Origin: Methylovorus glucosotrophus
GTDB lineage: Bacteria > Pseudomonadota > Gammaproteobacteria > Burkholderiales > Methylophilaceae
Direction: 5' to 3'
Assembly: GCF_009858335.1 (NCBI RefSeq)
Contig: NZ_VMSE01000002.1
Coordinates: forward strand, 434,001 to 498,000
DNA: 64,000 nucleotides
A program made the translations under genes and the position numbers. The notes beneath the pieces are model-generated. The model made no database searches, was not told the origin of the DNA, and was given only the letters and a program-made list of their open reading frames with translations. Below, one piece after another: positions 19,542 to 30,820 of this stretch. Position 1 is the stretch's first letter; the number at the start of each line of letters is the position of its first letter.

Positions 19542-20695
19542 GCGTGAAATTAGCTGAACTTTCTTCCAAGATTTTGCCGCCTGCCATGCTCGGCATGCTG
19601 GGTGGCGGCCAACTGGGCCGTTTTTTTGTGATTGCTGCACATGAAATGGGTTACCGCGTGACCGTGCTTGACCCTGATCTGAACAGCCCCGCAGGCAAAA
19701 TTGCAGATGTGCATTTATGTGCGGCTTACGATGATCGTGAAGCGCTTGAGTCCATGGCGCAAAGCTGTGTTGCGATTACCACCGAATTTGAAAATGTCCC
19801 GGCCGAAACGCTGGAGTTTTTTGAGCAGACCCGCATTGTGCGTCCTGCCGCCGCTGCAGTTGCCACAGCGCAGCATCGCGTCAAGGAAAAAAACTTCATA
19901 CGCGATGCTGGCTTGCCAGTGGCGCCCTTCCATGTGATTGAATCCGCTGCTGATTTTAATGCGGTGGATGCCGCGATTTACCCGGCGATTCTGAAAGTGG
20001 CGCGATTTGGCTATGACGGCAAAGGCCAGGCCCGCGTGAGTGGGCGCGAGGAAGCTGAAGCGGCGTTTGAGCAGTTTGGTGGCGAAACCTGCGTGCTGGA
20101 GAAAATGCTGGCGCTGGATCTTGAAGTTTCCGTGGTGCTGGCGCGGGATGTGCATGGGCATGTGGCTACCTTCCCGGTAGCAGAAAACAGCCATCTGAAT
20201 GGCATTCTGGATATCAGCATTGCCCCTGCGCGCTGTAGTGATGCCTTGCGTGAAAAGGCCACGGCGCTGGCGATTGAACTGGCACAGAAGCTGGAATACG
20301 TTGGCGTGCTGGGTGTAGAGTTTTTTGTATGTGGCGACCAGATTCTGGTGAATGAAATTGCTCCGCGGCCGCATAATTCCGGGCACTACACGCTGGATGG
20401 CTGCGTGACCAACCAGTTTGAACAGCAAGTGCGAGTGCTGACCGGACACGCCTTGGGCGATGCGCGTTTGCATAGCCCGTCTGTCATGGTGAATATCCTG
20501 GGCAATATCTGGCACGATGGCGAGCCGGATTGGGCGGCTGCGTTTGCCGTGCCAGCCCTCAAGCTGCATTTGTATGGCAAACATGAGCCCCGTGCTGGTC
20601 GCAAGATGGGCCATTTTACGGTGGTGGATGCGAATGCGGATAATGCTTATGGTTTAGCCATGCAAGCCCGTGAGGCTCTGGGGATTGGCGAGTAA
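19538..20695 (+). CDS. purK: N5-carboxyaminoimidazole ribonucleotide synthase
   Basis: ATP-grasp enzyme, 385 aa, making N5-CAIR from AIR, ATP and bicarbonate. The N-terminal motif is [12 protein letters not shown]; the ATP-grasp core includes [13 protein letters not shown] and the metal-binding end [15 protein letters not shown]. The start is a TTG at 19538 overlapping the purE stop, with CGGAG 7 bases upstream; GTG at 19544 is possible. A hairpin terminator follows. Confidence 0.97.
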   Translation: MSVKLAELSSKILPPAMLGMLGGGQLGRFFVIAAHEMGYRVTVLDPDLNSPAGKIADVHLCAAYDDREALESMAQSCVAITTEFENVPAETLEFFEQTRIVRPAAAAVATAQHRVKEKNFIRDAGLPVAPFHVIESAADFNAVDAAIYPAILKVARFGYDGKGQARVSGREEAEAAFEQFGGETCVLEKMLALDLEVSVVLARDVHGHVATFPVAENSHLNGILDISIAPARCSDALREKATALAIELAQKLEYVGVLGVEFFVCGDQILVNEIAPRPHNSGHYTLDGCVTNQFEQQVRVLTGHALGDARLHSPSVMVNILGNIWHDGEPDWAAAFAVPALKLHLYGKHEPRAGRKMGHFTVVDANADNAYGLAMQAREALGIGE

Positions 20696-20733
20696 CGCAC
20701 CACAAGGGATTTTATTAAGGAAGTTGGTCGATG

Positions 20734-20764
20734 TGAGGGTGCGAAGTTTGCACCCTCATTTGTT
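20734..20764 (+). terminator. Terminator after purK
   Basis: TGAGGGTGC and GCACCCTCA form a perfect 9-bp stem around GAAGTTT, followed by T-rich bases, 38 bases after the purK stop. Confidence 0.75.
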
Positions 20765-20906
20765 TTGTTGCGCTTGTTTTTTTGAGATCGTTTCGGGCTT
20801 CGTTGCTCGCAGAATATCCTGAAGTCGAATGCGGGTGTATTGGATTGGCGCCATTGAAAAGGATGGCGGGTGATCTGAGTGTGGGGTTCGGGCGCTAACA
20901 CCCAAT

Positions 20907-20937
20907 AAAAAAGCCGAACATCTGTTCGGCTTTTTTG
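20907..20937. terminator. Bidirectional terminator between purK and rpsT
   Basis: AAAAAAGCCGAAC and GTTCGGCTTTTTT pair around ATCT. It lies 24 bases after the rpsT stop on the minus strand, where it is the main terminator; it can also stop purK read-through. The rest of 20696-20960 shows nothing more. Confidence 0.9.
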
Positions 20938-20960
20938 CTTGCAGCTATGTAGCTTGAATA

Positions 20961-21224
20961 CTATGCCATGGCCTTGATAGAGGCAGACAGGCGGCTCTTA
21001 TGGCGAGCGGCCTTGTTCTTATGGATGATATTCTTGTCCGCGATACGATCAATCACGCTTACATTTTCGATGTAAGCAGTTTGTGCGGCAGCTTTGTCAC
21101 CTGCTTCAACCGCTTTGATGATCTTTTTGATCGCGGTGCGCAAAGTGGAACGTAAGCTGGCGTTGTGGGCGCGTTGCTTAACTGCCTGACGGGCACGTTT
21201 TCTCGCCTGTGCGCTATTAGCCAT
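20961..21224 (-). CDS. rpsT: 30S ribosomal protein S20
   Basis: Small-subunit protein binding 16S rRNA, 87 aa, strongly basic and helical. It starts [20 protein letters not shown] and has the family pattern [20 protein letters not shown] and [16 protein letters not shown]. It is monocistronic with a good promoter upstream and a terminator downstream, as in most proteobacteria. Confidence 0.97.
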   Translation of the reverse strand: MANSAQARKRARQAVKQRAHNASLRSTLRTAIKKIIKAVEAGDKAAAQTAYIENVSVIDRIADKNIIHKNKAARHKSRLSASIKAMA

Positions 21225-21556
21225 GGATAATCCTAATCAAGTTTGTAAATTCGAAGCCGAGCATATTAGCCGTTTTTTTGCCATCGTGCAAGTTGTCTCG
21301 CGCATGTTGCGCTTTAGGCTTGCCATGTGGGCATGCTAAAATCATGCGCTTGTATTCATGGCGTTAGGTATGCTGCTGCTATCGGTGTGCCGATGCATTC
21401 ATTGCCGGGTTTGCGCCTTGGTTTAGACCCCGATGTCCATGAGTGATTTTGCAGGTGTTGGACTTAAAGAGTGGCTTCGCAGGCCACGCGCATTTTATAG
21501 ATGGCTCCGCGCCAACCCACGGCGGTGGCAGAATATTAATTGAAAATACTGGCGTA
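21225..21556. other. Intergenic region rpsT / murJ (332 bases)
   Basis: Divergent spacer. The rpsT promoter is on the minus strand at its left end. On the plus strand an extended -10-like TGCTAAAAT (21335-21342 area) could serve murJ, but it is 215 bases before the chosen start. No hairpin, repeat or small gene was recognised in 21361-21556. Confidence 0.6.
21263..21291 (-). promoter_or_regulatory. Sigma-70 promoter of rpsT
   Basis: Read on the minus strand, TTGCAC and TAATAT are separated by exactly 17 bases. The -10 lies 38 bases before the rpsT ATG. Confidence 0.75.
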
Positions 21557-23095
21557 ATGAACCTCTTAAAAGCTCTGGCTACTGTCGGCAGCATGACCTT
21601 TGTCTCGCGCATCCTCGGTTTTGTGCGCGATACGCTGATTGCTCGTGTATTTGGCGCAGGTATATACACCGACGCTTTTTTTGTTGCCTTCAAAATCCCC
21701 AATCTGTTGCGTCGCCTGTTTGCCGAGGGCGCGTTTTCGCAGGCGTTTGTGCCTGTGCTGGCCGAATACAAAAACCGGCGCGGCCACGAAGAAACCCGTC
21801 TTCTGGTGGATCATGTCGCCACCTTGCTCGGGCTGGCCCTTATCATCGTGACGATATTGGGCATGCTGGCAGCGCCCTGGGTGGTGTATATCAGTGCACC
21901 CGGCTTTGAATCCGAGCCGGATAAATTCGCCATGACCGTGGCGCTATTGCGCGTGACGTTTCCGTATATCTTCTTTATCTCGCTGGTCTCGCTGGCGGGC
22001 GGCGTGCTGAATACCTATAGCAAGTTTTCCGTACCTGCCTTTACGCCAGTCTGGCTCAATATCACCTTCATTGTGGCCGCGCTGTTTTTTGCGCCTTACT
22101 TTGATCCCCCCGTCATGGTACTGGGGTGGGCGGTATTTGCTGGCGGTGTGTTGCAGCTGGTGTATCAAGTGCCATACTTGCGCCAGATCGGTCTCCTGCC
22201 CCGAATACGACTCGGGTTGGGTGACGAGGGAGTCTGGCGTATTTTGCGTTTGATGGGCCCGGCGGTGTTTGGTGTGTCGATCGCACAGATTTCCTTGCTC
22301 ATCAACACCATCTTCGCTTCCTTTCTGCAGACTGGCAGTGTCTCCTGGCTATATTACGCAGATCGCCTGATGGAGTTTCCGACCGGCATTCTTGGCGTTG
22401 CGCTGGGGACCATCCTGCTGCCCAGCCTGTCCAAAAGCTTTGCTGACAAGGCCGATGGCGAATACTCGCAATTGCTCGACTGGGGGCTACGCCTGACGTT
22501 TATTCTGGCTTTGCCCGCGGCGGTGGCATTGGCGGTGATTGCCGTGCCGCTGGTGGCGAGCCTGTTCCACTATGGCGCGTTTTCCGAACAGGATGTATGG
22601 ATGACACGGCAGGCCTTGATGGCATACAGCCTGGGGCTGCTTGGCCTGATTCTGGTCAAGGTGCTGGCGCCTGCGTTTTACTCGCGGCAGGACATTAAAA
22701 CCCCAGTGAAGATCGCCATTTTTACCCTGCTGGCGACGCAGGCGATGAATCTGCTGTTCATCGGTCCATTCAAGCATGCCGGGCTGGCACTGGCCATTGG
22801 GCTGGGCGCTTGCCTGAATGCCGGGCTGCTCTATTTTTACTTGCGCCGAGCCAATATCTACAAGCCGCAAGCTGGCTGGTGGATGTTCATGTTCAAGCTG
22901 CTGGTCGCGGTTTCCGTGATGGGCGGCGTGTTGTATGTCGCCATGGGCGACAACCAGCACTGGATGCACCTCAAGTTGCTGGCCAAGCTGACTTCCGTGA
23001 CTATGCTGGTAGCGTTGGGGGCGGTTTCTTATTTTGCTGCGCTCTGGCTGATGGGCATACGGCCCAAGGACTTCATGCGGCGGGTGGCTATCTGA
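21557..23095 (+). CDS. murJ: Lipid II flippase MurJ
   Basis: Flips the peptidoglycan precursor lipid II across the inner membrane. 512 aa with about fourteen membrane helices, MOP superfamily. It starts [20 protein letters not shown], the standard MurJ N-terminus, followed by [15 protein letters not shown] and the [20 protein letters not shown] motif (outline). The ATG at 21557 is preferred; in-frame codons back to 21443 encode an unrelated stretch. Its stop overlaps the ribF ATG by one base. Confidence 0.97.
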   Translation: MNLLKALATVGSMTFVSRILGFVRDTLIARVFGAGIYTDAFFVAFKIPNLLRRLFAEGAFSQAFVPVLAEYKNRRGHEETRLLVDHVATLLGLALIIVTILGMLAAPWVVYISAPGFESEPDKFAMTVALLRVTFPYIFFISLVSLAGGVLNTYSKFSVPAFTPVWLNITFIVAALFFAPYFDPPVMVLGWAVFAGGVLQLVYQVPYLRQIGLLPRIRLGLGDEGVWRILRLMGPAVFGVSIAQISLLINTIFASFLQTGSVSWLYYADRLMEFPTGILGVALGTILLPSLSKSFADKADGEYSQLLDWGLRLTFILALPAAVALAVIAVPLVASLFHYGAFSEQDVWMTRQALMAYSLGLLGLILVKVLAPAFYSRQDIKTPVKIAIFTLLATQAMNLLFIGPFKHAGLALAIGLGACLNAGLLYFYLRRANIYKPQAGWWMFMFKLLVAVSVMGGVLYVAMGDNQHWMHLKLLAKLTSVTMLVALGAVSYFAALWLMGIRPKDFMRRVAI

Positions 23096-24003
23096 TGCGG
23101 GTATTCCGACATTTTCCTGCAAGCGGAGAGCGCCCCCCGGCAGCGCTGGCGATAGGCAATTTTGATGGCGTACACCTTGGCCATCAGGCCTTGTTGCGCC
23201 AGCTGGTGCAAGTGGCGGCGGCGCGAGGTTTGCAACCTGTGGTGATGACCTTTGAGCCACATCCGCGTGAATTTTTTACGCCTTTACAAGCGCCAGCGCG
23301 CCTGACTTCGCTGCGGGAGAAGCTCGAACACTTTATCGAGGCCGGTGTGGCAGATGTCTATGTTTGCCATTTCAATCAGCGCTTCGCCGCGCTGGAGGCT
23401 TCTGCCTTCATGCAGGATATTCTGCGTGGGCAATTGAATGCCGAAGCCATACTGGTGGGCGATGACTTCCGCTTTGGTGCGCGGCGCCAGGGTGGGCTGG
23501 ACGATCTGCGCCAGGCCGGCTTTGCACTGGAAAGCGTGCCAGAGATTCAACTGGATGGCGATCGCATTTCCAGCACGCGCGTGCGTCAGGCGCTGCATGA
23601 CGGCGACTTGCCCCTGGCGAGTGCCTTGCTGGGACGTTACTACAGCATCAGCGGCAAGGTGGTACATGGTCGCAAATTGGGGCGCCAGCTGGGATTTCCC
23701 ACTGCAAACATACACATGCGGCACGAACGGCCTGCACTGACCGGGGTATATGCGGTAAAATTGGATGGTTTGCCGGGTGTGGCCAATCTTGGCGTGCGCC
23801 CGACCATTGCCGGAACCCCGCGCCTGAGTCTTGAGGTCCATTTGCTGGATTACAGCGGCGACCTTTACGACCGCCATGTCCATGTCAGCTTTCTGAAAAA
23901 GCTGCGTGATGAAATGAAGTTCCCCGGGCTGGATGCGCTCAAGCTGCAAATAGCGCTGGATAGTGCCCAGGCCCGCACCTTTTTTGCAAGCCAGGGTGGC
24001 TGA
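23095..24003 (+). CDS. ribF: Bifunctional riboflavin kinase / FAD synthetase
   Basis: Makes FMN and FAD from riboflavin, 302 aa. The N-terminal adenylyltransferase domain has AIGNFDGVHLGHQALL and later RISSTRVRQAL. The C-terminal kinase domain begins at about residue 180 with ISGKVVHGRKLGRQLGFPTA, and LGVRPTIAGTPRLSLEVHLL follows. The ATG at 23095 overlaps the murJ stop (TGATG), and the frame open upstream lies within murJ and is ignored. Confidence 0.97.
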   Translation: MRVFRHFPASGERPPAALAIGNFDGVHLGHQALLRQLVQVAAARGLQPVVMTFEPHPREFFTPLQAPARLTSLREKLEHFIEAGVADVYVCHFNQRFAALEASAFMQDILRGQLNAEAILVGDDFRFGARRQGGLDDLRQAGFALESVPEIQLDGDRISSTRVRQALHDGDLPLASALLGRYYSISGKVVHGRKLGRQLGFPTANIHMRHERPALTGVYAVKLDGLPGVANLGVRPTIAGTPRLSLEVHLLDYSGDLYDRHVHVSFLKKLRDEMKFPGLDALKLQIALDSAQARTFFASQGG

Positions 24004-24076
24004 TCAGGGTGCCTGATTTTTTATAATACCGTTTCACTTTTGCAAACCATACGGCTCAACTTAAAGATACGCGTTC

Positions 24077-26884
24077 ATGACCGACGAAACCAAATACCCG
24101 CTTAACTTGCCGGAAACCAGCTTCCCCATGCGTGGCGATCTCGCCAAGCGTGAGCCAGGCTGGCTGAAAGCCTGGCAGGATAAAAAACTTTACCAGCGCA
24201 TCCGCAAGGCACGTCAGGGCAAGCAGAAATTCATCCTGCATGATGGCCCGCCTTATGCCAACGGGGATATTCATATCGGTCATGCCGTCAACAAAATCCT
24301 GAAGGACATCATCGTCAAATCCAAGACCCTGAGCGGTTTTGATGCGCCCTATGTGCCGGGCTGGGATTGCCACGGCCTGCCTATCGAGCTGATGGTGGAA
24401 AAACAGCACGGCAAGAATATTGATCCTGCCCGTTTCCGCGAGTTATGCCGCGAATATGCCAAGGAACAGATCGAGCGCCAGAAGAAGGATTTCATCCGTC
24501 TGGGCGTGCTGGGCGATTGGGATCATCCTTACCTGACCATGGATTTCAAAACCGAGGCCGACATCATGCGCGCCTTGGGCGAGATCTATCAGAATGGTTA
24601 CCTGTATCAGGGCAGCAAGCCCGTGCACTGGTGTGTGGACTGCGGCTCTGCGTTGGCCGAAGCCGAAGTGGAGTACGAGGATGTCAATTCGCCAGCCATT
24701 GATGTGGGGTTTCGCTTTGTTGACAACGCTGCGCTGAGTGCCGTTTTTGATACGCCATTGGACGGTGAGGTGTATGCCGTCATCTGGACGACAACCCCCT
24801 GGACCCTGCCTGCCAATCAGGCAGTGAGCGTGCATCCGGAGCTGGACTATGATGTGATCCGCACCAGCAAGGGCCTTGTGGTGTTAGCGCATGCCCTGGC
24901 TGAGGCTACGCTCAAGCGTTATGGCGAAGAAGACGCGACTACGCTGGGCAGTTGCAAAGGCTCAAGCCTGATGGGCTTCATGCTGCAGCACCCTTTCGAT
25001 AATCGCCAGGTGCCGGTGATCACGGGGGAGCATGTCACCACTGATGCTGGTACCGGCCTCGTGCATACGGCAGCTGCCCATGGTAACGACGACTGGCTGG
25101 TGATGCGCGCCCATTACCCTAACGAAAAGCCATTGGTGCTTATCGGTGGCGATGGCAAATTCTTCACTAGTGACTTGGTGGAATTGGAGGCCATTCGCGG
25201 CCTCACTCGTCAGGAAGCCAACAAGGTCATCCTCGCCAAGTTGCAGGAAAACGGCGTGCTGTTTGCCAGCGCCCGACTGAATCACAGCTTCCCGCATTGC
25301 TGGCGCCACAAGACGCCGCTGATGCAACTGGCGACGCACCAATGGTTTATCGGCATGAATGCCCAGGACAAGAGCGGCACCAGCCTGCGTGAACATGCCA
25401 ATCAGGCGGTCGATGCCACCGAGTTCTTCCCGACATGGGGTCGTGCGCGCCTGGAAGCCATGATCAAGAATCGTCCGGACTGGTGCGTGTCGCGTCAGCG
25501 CAACTGGGGCGTGCCCATGCCTCTGTTCGTGCACAAGGAAACCGGCGAACTGCATCCTGACACCATGCGCCTGCTGGAAACCGTCGCGCTGCAAGTGGAA
25601 CAACAGGGCGTCGAAGCCTGGTTCTCGCTGGATGGCGCTGCTTTCCTCGCCCAGCATGCGCCGGACAATGCCGGGCAATACAAAAAAGTCACCGATACCC
25701 TGGACGTCTGGTTTGATTCTGGCGCCACGCATGCGGCCGTGCTGAAGCGGCGTGAAGAGCTGCGTAGCCCGGCTGATCTGTATCTGGAAGGCTCGGACCA
25801 GCATCGCGGCTGGTTCCAGTCCAGCCTGCTGACGGGGTGTGCCATCGATGGCCGCGCGCCGTATAACGCCTTGCTGACACATGGTTTTGTCGTGGATGGC
25901 GCTGGTCACAAGATGAGCAAATCCAAGGGCAATGTCGTCGCGCCGCAAAAGGTGATGGACACCTATGGCGCCGATATCCTGCGTCTGTGGGTGGCTTCCA
26001 CCGATTACTCCGGCGAGCTGACCATCTCCGATGAAATCCTGAAGCGCGTGGCCGAAGGCTATCGTCGCATTCGCAATACCTTGCGCTTCCTGCTGGCAAA
26101 TCTGGCTGACTTTGATGCCAGCAAGGATTTGCTGCCCGTGGATCAATGGCTGGAAATCGACCGCTACGCGCTGGTGCTGACCACGCAACTACAGGAATCC
26201 ATCGTCAAGGATTACGACAAGTATGAGTTCCACCTCGCGGTGCAGAAATTTGTCGGCTTCTGCTCAGAAGACCTGGGCGGTTTCTATCTGGATATCCTGA
26301 AGGATCGTCTCTACACCACCGGCGCCAGTTCGCATGCACGCCGCGCCGCGCAGAGCGCGCTCTACCATATCACGCACGGGCTGATGCGCCTGATGGCGCC
26401 TATCCTCAGCTTTACCGCCGATGAAATCTGGCAGACGCTGGGCTTGAGCGCGGACGATAGCGTGTTTGAGGAAGAGTGGTACACGCTGCCTGCGCATGGC
26501 ATGAGCGATGAGGATATCCGTGCCTGGGGAGACATCACACAGGTGCGTTCACTGGCCAACAAGGCGATTGAAGAAAAGCGCGCTGCTGGCCTGGTAGGCT
26601 CCTCGCTGCAGTCTGAGCTGGATATTTATGCCGATGGTGCCGTGCATGCCTCGCTGGCCCGCCTGGGCGATGATTTGCGTTTTGTGCTGATCACCTCGCG
26701 CGCGACCTTGCATCTGCGTCAAGGCGGCCCCGTTGAAATTCAGGTAGCGCCAAGCGCGTATGCCAAGTGCGATCGTTGCTGGCATTACCGCGCTGATGTC
26801 GGCGCGCATGCTGAGCATCCGACCCTCTGCGGCCGCTGCGTCAGCAATCTGTTTGGTGCCGGTGAGCCGCGTCAGCATGCGTAA
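24077..26884 (+). CDS. ileS: Isoleucine-tRNA ligase
   Basis: Class I aminoacyl-tRNA synthetase, 935 aa, charging tRNA-Ile. The HIGH motif is in [14 protein letters not shown] (around residue 60) and the KMSKS motif in [11 protein letters not shown] (around 612). The inserted editing domain shows [11 protein letters not shown]. The C-terminal zinc finger [12 protein letters not shown] with CGRC is complete, the bacterial mupirocin-sensitive type layout. A TATAAT at 24022 may be its own -10. The 3' end overlaps lspA by 8 bases. Confidence 0.98.
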   Translation: MTDETKYPLNLPETSFPMRGDLAKREPGWLKAWQDKKLYQRIRKARQGKQKFILHDGPPYANGDIHIGHAVNKILKDIIVKSKTLSGFDAPYVPGWDCHGLPIELMVEKQHGKNIDPARFRELCREYAKEQIERQKKDFIRLGVLGDWDHPYLTMDFKTEADIMRALGEIYQNGYLYQGSKPVHWCVDCGSALAEAEVEYEDVNSPAIDVGFRFVDNAALSAVFDTPLDGEVYAVIWTTTPWTLPANQAVSVHPELDYDVIRTSKGLVVLAHALAEATLKRYGEEDATTLGSCKGSSLMGFMLQHPFDNRQVPVITGEHVTTDAGTGLVHTAAAHGNDDWLVMRAHYPNEKPLVLIGGDGKFFTSDLVELEAIRGLTRQEANKVILAKLQENGVLFASARLNHSFPHCWRHKTPLMQLATHQWFIGMNAQDKSGTSLREHANQAVDATEFFPTWGRARLEAMIKNRPDWCVSRQRNWGVPMPLFVHKETGELHPDTMRLLETVALQVEQQGVEAWFSLDGAAFLAQHAPDNAGQYKKVTDTLDVWFDSGATHAAVLKRREELRSPADLYLEGSDQHRGWFQSSLLTGCAIDGRAPYNALLTHGFVVDGAGHKMSKSKGNVVAPQKVMDTYGADILRLWVASTDYSGELTISDEILKRVAEGYRRIRNTLRFLLANLADFDASKDLLPVDQWLEIDRYALVLTTQLQESIVKDYDKYEFHLAVQKFVGFCSEDLGGFYLDILKDRLYTTGASSHARRAAQSALYHITHGLMRLMAPILSFTADEIWQTLGLSADDSVFEEEWYTLPAHGMSDEDIRAWGDITQVRSLANKAIEEKRAAGLVGSSLQSELDIYADGAVHASLARLGDDLRFVLITSRATLHLRQGGPVEIQVAPSAYAKCDRCWHYRADVGAHAEHPTLCGRCVSNLFGAGEPRQHA

Positions 26885-27332
26885 ATGGCTGGCGCTTAGC
26901 GCGGCGGTCATTGCGCTCGATCTCTACACCAAGCATCTGGTGGTCAAGGCATTTGCTTATGGCGAGCATCTGCCGATTACCTCGTTTTTTGATCTGGTGC
27001 GGTACCACAACGAAGGCGCGGCATTCAGCTTCCTCAGCCAGGCGGGCGGCTGGCAGCGTGTGTTTTTCAGCGCGATTGCCCTGATTGCATCGGGCATTAT
27101 CCTGTTCATGCTGCGCCGCCATCCCACACAGAAACTTTTCTGTTTTGCGCTGGCCCTAGTATTAGGCGGGGCGCTGGGCAACCTGTATGACCGACTGACG
27201 CTGGGCTATGTGGTGGATTTCCTGTTCTTCCATTACCAGAGTTTCTATTGGCCCGCGTTTAATGTGGCCGATTCGGCGATCTGCGTGGGCGTCGCCCTGT
27301 TGATTCTGGACAGCTTCAAAAAGAAGTCCTGA
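26877..27332 (+). CDS. lspA: Lipoprotein signal peptidase II
   Basis: Inner-membrane aspartyl protease that cleaves the signal peptide of diacylated prolipoproteins, 151 aa with four membrane helices. The catalytic aspartates are in [15 protein letters not shown] and [12 protein letters not shown]; the conserved [11 protein letters not shown] is present. The ATG at 26877 with GGTGAG upstream is chosen; GTG at 26862 in frame would add five residues. It overlaps ileS, the usual ileS-lspA pair. Confidence 0.96.
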   Translation: MRKWLALSAAVIALDLYTKHLVVKAFAYGEHLPITSFFDLVRYHNEGAAFSFLSQAGGWQRVFFSAIALIASGIILFMLRRHPTQKLFCFALALVLGGALGNLYDRLTLGYVVDFLFFHYQSFYWPAFNVADSAICVGVALLILDSFKKKS

Positions 27333-27384
27333 CCCTCTTTTCTAACCGACGGCCCCGGGCGGGCTAGTCCACAGGAGCCATCAC

Positions 27385-28020
27385 ATGCCGGATTGGGAAA
27401 AACTCATTGCTGCCAAAGTCGCCGTCGCCAAGCGCGGCTTGCAAAAGCCGGGCAAGGTCAGCGCCAACGCGCGCATTCCTGCCGGGCAGACCGAGGTCAG
27501 GAATTTCCCCGTGCTTGATCTGGGCATCCAGCCTGATATTCCCTTGAATGAGTGGTCATTGCGCGTTTTTGGCCTGGTGCAGCATGACATCACGCTGGAT
27601 TGGGCTGCCTATCAGGCCATGCCGCAGATAGAAGACGTATCGGACTTTCACTGCGTTACCCGCTGGTCGCAACTGGATATGGAATGGGCTGGTATATCAG
27701 CCAGCGAACTGTTGCTGCGCGCTGGCCCCTTGCCTGAGGCTGGCTTTGTGACCTTGCATTGCTACGATGGCTACACCACCAACCTGCCGCTGGAAGCCCT
27801 GCTGGATGATGATGTGATCATTGCCCACAGCGTGTTTGGTCAGCCGCTGAGTATTGAGCATGGCGGGCCGGTGCGATTGGTCGTGCCCAAACGCTATGCC
27901 TGGAAGAGCCCCAAATGGCTGAAGGCTATTGAACTGCATGCGGAAGACCGTCCCGGTTTCTGGGAAGTGCGTGGATATCACAACGAGGCGGACCCATGGC
28001 TCGAACAGCGCTTCGGTTAA
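27385..28020 (+). CDS. Sulfite-oxidase-like molybdopterin oxidoreductase (YuiH type)
   Basis: 211-aa protein consisting of a single oxidoreductase molybdopterin-binding domain, similar to MsrP/YuiH-type proteins. The cofactor-binding cysteine lies in [15 protein letters not shown]; other family motifs are [20 protein letters not shown] and the ending YKSPKW-like [14 protein letters not shown]. No signal peptide is seen, so it is probably cytoplasmic, unlike MsrP. The substrate is unknown. It sits 53 bases before msrB; a link to methionine-sulfoxide metabolism is only suggested by that. Confidence 0.88.
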   Translation: MPDWEKLIAAKVAVAKRGLQKPGKVSANARIPAGQTEVRNFPVLDLGIQPDIPLNEWSLRVFGLVQHDITLDWAAYQAMPQIEDVSDFHCVTRWSQLDMEWAGISASELLLRAGPLPEAGFVTLHCYDGYTTNLPLEALLDDDVIIAHSVFGQPLSIEHGGPVRLVVPKRYAWKSPKWLKAIELHAEDRPGFWEVRGYHNEADPWLEQRFG

Positions 28021-28073
28021 AACTGATCGAAACCCTGATGGCAAAACGTCAGGCTGATCGTGAGGAGAACATC

Positions 28074-28481
28074 ATGGCAACTGTCATCAAAACCGATGAA
28101 GAATGGCGCGCCCAGCTGACGCCATTGCAATATGAAGTCACCCGCAAAGCCGCTACCGAGCGTCCTGGCACCGGTGAATATGCGTTTCGCTTTGAGCCCG
28201 GAGTGTATCGCTGTGTGTGCTGTGGTACGCCGTTGTTTGCTTCGGATACCAAGTTTGATGCGGGCTGTGGGTGGCCCAGCTATTTTGAGCCACTAGACCC
28301 GGCCAACGTGCGTGAGAAGCGCGACATCAGCCATGGCATGATACGCACCGAGGTGCTGTGCAATGTCTGCGATGCGCATCTCGGACATGTGTTTCCCGAT
28401 GGCCCCAAGCCTACCGGGCTGCGCTATTGCATCAACTCTGCTTCGCTAAGCTTCGAGCCTTTGCAACCCGTTCAGGGCTGA
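28074..28481 (+). CDS. msrB: Peptide methionine-(R)-sulfoxide reductase
   Basis: Repairs oxidised methionine of the R form, 135 aa. Zinc cysteines are in CVCCGTPLF and [12 protein letters not shown]; the catalytic cysteine is in [12 protein letters not shown]; the substrate-binding [10 protein letters not shown] is present. The ATG at 28074 is chosen because GAGGAG lies 8 bases upstream; further in-frame starts overlap the preceding gene. Confidence 0.97.
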   Translation: MATVIKTDEEWRAQLTPLQYEVTRKAATERPGTGEYAFRFEPGVYRCVCCGTPLFASDTKFDAGCGWPSYFEPLDPANVREKRDISHGMIRTEVLCNVCDAHLGHVFPDGPKPTGLRYCINSASLSFEPLQPVQG

Positions 28482-28534
28482 GCATTCCTCAGTCCTGTTC
28501 GTGGTTTTCATAAGACCTGCCGCCTTCACGCAGA

Positions 28535-29470
28535 TTACTTGCGGCGTATCAGCCGCTGAATAATAGTCACCACCAGCACGATCAATCCGCCTGCCACGAT
28601 GCCGGTCAGGGCATCCAGTGCAATCGTCGCCAGCAAGGCAACCGCATTGCCTGCACTGGCACTGACCGTGCTTTGCACATCTGCCGCGAGGTGATGCAGC
28701 CAGGGTAAGCCATGCGCCAGTATGCCACCGCCCACCATGAACATCGCCGCGGTACCCACCACGGAAAGTGTGCGCATCAGCCATGGCGCCCCTGCCAACA
28801 GCAAGCGACCCAGGCTGCGGCTGAATGCGGCCCATAACGACGCTCCACGACGCTGTGCCAGATAAAGCCCGCCATCATCCAGTTTGACGATACCCGCCAC
28901 CAGACCATACACGCCGACTGTCATGATGACCGCGATGCCGGTGAGCACCGAGATTTGCTTGGCAAGAGTGGTTCCAGCCACTGTCCCCAGCGTGATGACA
29001 ATGATCTCTGCCGACAGGATAAAGTCGGTACGCACCGCACCCTTGATCTTGTCGCGTTCAAAACTCACCATATCAACAGCGGGGTCGCTCAGTGCCTGTG
29101 CTTGTGCAGCGTGTCGGGTTTTTTCTTCAGCACCGTGCAGGTATTTGTGCGCGATTTTTTCAAAGCCTTCAAAACACAAAAATGCGCCCCCCAGCATGAG
29201 CAGGGGCGTGATGGCCCAGGGCAAAAATGCGCTGATCAACAACGCCGTCGGCACCAGTATCAGCTTGTTGATGAAGGAGCCCTTGGCCACGGCCCACACC
29301 ACGGGCAGTTCGCGGTCAGCTTTTACTCCGGCCACCTGCTGGGCATTGAGCGCCAGGTCATCGCCCAGTACCCCGGCGGTTTTCTTGGCAGCTACCTTGG
29401 TCATGACGGAAACGTCATCCAGGATGGTGGCAATGTCGTCGATCAGGGTGAGCAAGCTGCTACCGGCCAT
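28535..29470 (-). CDS. DUF808 (YedI) family membrane protein
   Basis: Inner-membrane protein of 311 aa, close to E. coli YedI in length; function unknown. It starts [20 protein letters not shown] with the family stretch [18 protein letters not shown] and about six hydrophobic segments. An inner amphipathic part runs [17 protein letters not shown]. The ATG at 29470 fits the family N-terminus. It converges on msrB. It is not part of an obvious operon. Confidence 0.88.
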   Translation of the reverse strand: MAGSSLLTLIDDIATILDDVSVMTKVAAKKTAGVLGDDLALNAQQVAGVKADRELPVVWAVAKGSFINKLILVPTALLISAFLPWAITPLLMLGGAFLCFEGFEKIAHKYLHGAEEKTRHAAQAQALSDPAVDMVSFERDKIKGAVRTDFILSAEIIVITLGTVAGTTLAKQISVLTGIAVIMTVGVYGLVAGIVKLDDGGLYLAQRRGASLWAAFSRSLGRLLLAGAPWLMRTLSVVGTAAMFMVGGGILAHGLPWLHHLAADVQSTVSASAGNAVALLATIALDALTGIVAGGLIVLVVTIIQRLIRRK

Positions 29471-29523
29471 AATGTTGTCCTGTGTATCAATGGATCCGCC
29501 AGTGTACCTGAATGTCGGGCAGA

Positions 29524-29557
29524 TAATAAAAAGCCCCCGGCGCATGGCGGCGGGGGC
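29524..29557 (-). terminator. Terminator after the zinc alcohol dehydrogenase
   Basis: Read on the minus strand, GCCCCCG and CGGGGGC pair and are followed by TTTTTATTAT, 22 bases after the stop of the dehydrogenase gene. Confidence 0.85.
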
Positions 29558-29578
29558 GGGCAATGCATCGCTTTTTTA

Positions 29579-30637
29579 TCAGGCGGCCTGTTTCAGGCTG
29601 GCAAGATCAATCACAAAGCGGTATTTCACGTCACTCTTCAACATGCGTGCAAACGCATTCTCGATGTCCTGGATTTTGATCAACTCAATGTCCGAGGTGA
29701 TATTGTGCTCGGCGCAGAAATCCAGCATCTCCTGGGTTTCGCGCAAACCGCCAATCAGGGAGCCTGCCAGCGAGCGACGCTTGAAGATCAGGTTGCCGAC
29801 ATTCGGTGTGGGGTGAGGGCTATCCGGCACGCCAACCAGGCAATGCGTGCCATCACGCTTCAGCAGCGCCGTGTATTGATCCAGATCATGCGGTGCGGCC
29901 ACGGTGTTCAGAATGAAATCAAAACTCTGTGCGTGCTTGGCCATCTCTTCCGGGTTTTTGGAGATCACGACTTCATCCGCACCCAGGCGCTTGGCATCTT
30001 CCACCTTGCTGGCTGAGGTAGTGAACAGCACAGTGTGAGCGCCGAAGGCATGCGCAAACTTCACGGCCATGTGACCCAAGCCGCCGAGGCCGACCACACC
30101 GACCTTTTGACCCGGGCCGACCTTCCAGTTGCGCATGGGGGAATACGTAGTAATGCCAGCACACAGCAAAGGCGCGACTGCTGCCAGGTCCAGTTTTTCC
30201 GATACCTTGAGCACAAAACGCTGCTCCACCACGATCAGGTTGGAGTAACCGCCATAGGTGGATTGCCCGGGCATTTGCTTGTCCGGCGAGTTGTAGGTAA
30301 ACACCGCGTGGTTACAGTATTGCTCCAGGCTGTCTTCACAATCCGGGCAGCTGCGGCACGAGTCCACCAGACAGCCCACACCGGCCAGATCCCCTGCCTT
30401 GAACTTGGTGACGGCGCTGCCGACCTTGGTCACGCGGCCAACAATCTCATGCCCCGGCACCATGGGGAAAGTTGAGTTACCCCATTCATCGCGTACCTGG
30501 TGCAAATCCGAGTGGCAAACGCCGCAAAACAGGATCTCGATTTCGACATCATTGGCACCTACCTCGCGACGTTCGAAATTAAAAGGGGCCAACGGCTTCT
30601 TGGGATCGTAAGCGGCATAACCAATTGCTTTTGCCAT
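29579..30637 (-). CDS. NAD(P)-dependent zinc alcohol dehydrogenase (YahK/CAD-like)
   Basis: Medium-chain dehydrogenase, 352 aa, probably reducing aldehydes to alcohols with NADPH. Catalytic zinc site: GVCHSDLH (Cys41) and GHE (62-64). Structural zinc cysteines run in CLVDSCRSCPDCED and EQYCN. The nucleotide-binding motif is GLGGLGHMAVKFA. The ATG at 30637 has AGGTTATCC-type purines upstream (GGAGGTT) and gives the family N-terminus. A perfect palindrome stands 41 bases upstream and may be its operator. True substrate unknown. Confidence 0.93.
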   Translation of the reverse strand: MAKAIGYAAYDPKKPLAPFNFERREVGANDVEIEILFCGVCHSDLHQVRDEWGNSTFPMVPGHEIVGRVTKVGSAVTKFKAGDLAGVGCLVDSCRSCPDCEDSLEQYCNHAVFTYNSPDKQMPGQSTYGGYSNLIVVEQRFVLKVSEKLDLAAVAPLLCAGITTYSPMRNWKVGPGQKVGVVGLGGLGHMAVKFAHAFGAHTVLFTTSASKVEDAKRLGADEVVISKNPEEMAKHAQSFDFILNTVAAPHDLDQYTALLKRDGTHCLVGVPDSPHPTPNVGNLIFKRRSLAGSLIGGLRETQEMLDFCAEHNITSDIELIKIQDIENAFARMLKSDVKYRFVIDLASLKQAA

Positions 30638-30677
30638 GGGGATAACCTCCGCAGAATTATTAGAAAACAGAACAGAC

Positions 30678-30693
30678 TGTGCCGAACGGCACA
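30678..30693. promoter_or_regulatory. Palindrome upstream of the alcohol dehydrogenase
   Basis: TGTGCCG-AA-CGGCACA is a perfect 7-bp inverted repeat with a 2-base centre, 41 bases before the dehydrogenase start. Position and symmetry fit a repressor or activator site; no regulator gene is adjacent. Confidence 0.5.
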
Positions 30694-30820
30694 ACTTCAT
30701 GTGGGACAGTATGCAATAGTCTGATGTTCCAATAAATGATGCAGTCTTGAAATCAGAATTCCGGAAATGGAAACAATCTTGGATGACATGTGCGAGTGCT
30801 GGACGTCTGCTTTGAAATCC

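Noticed and set aside
30767..30820. N-terminal extension of the small lipoprotein
   Set aside because: It would put an acidic, Cys-containing stretch ahead of a normal lipoprotein signal sequence.
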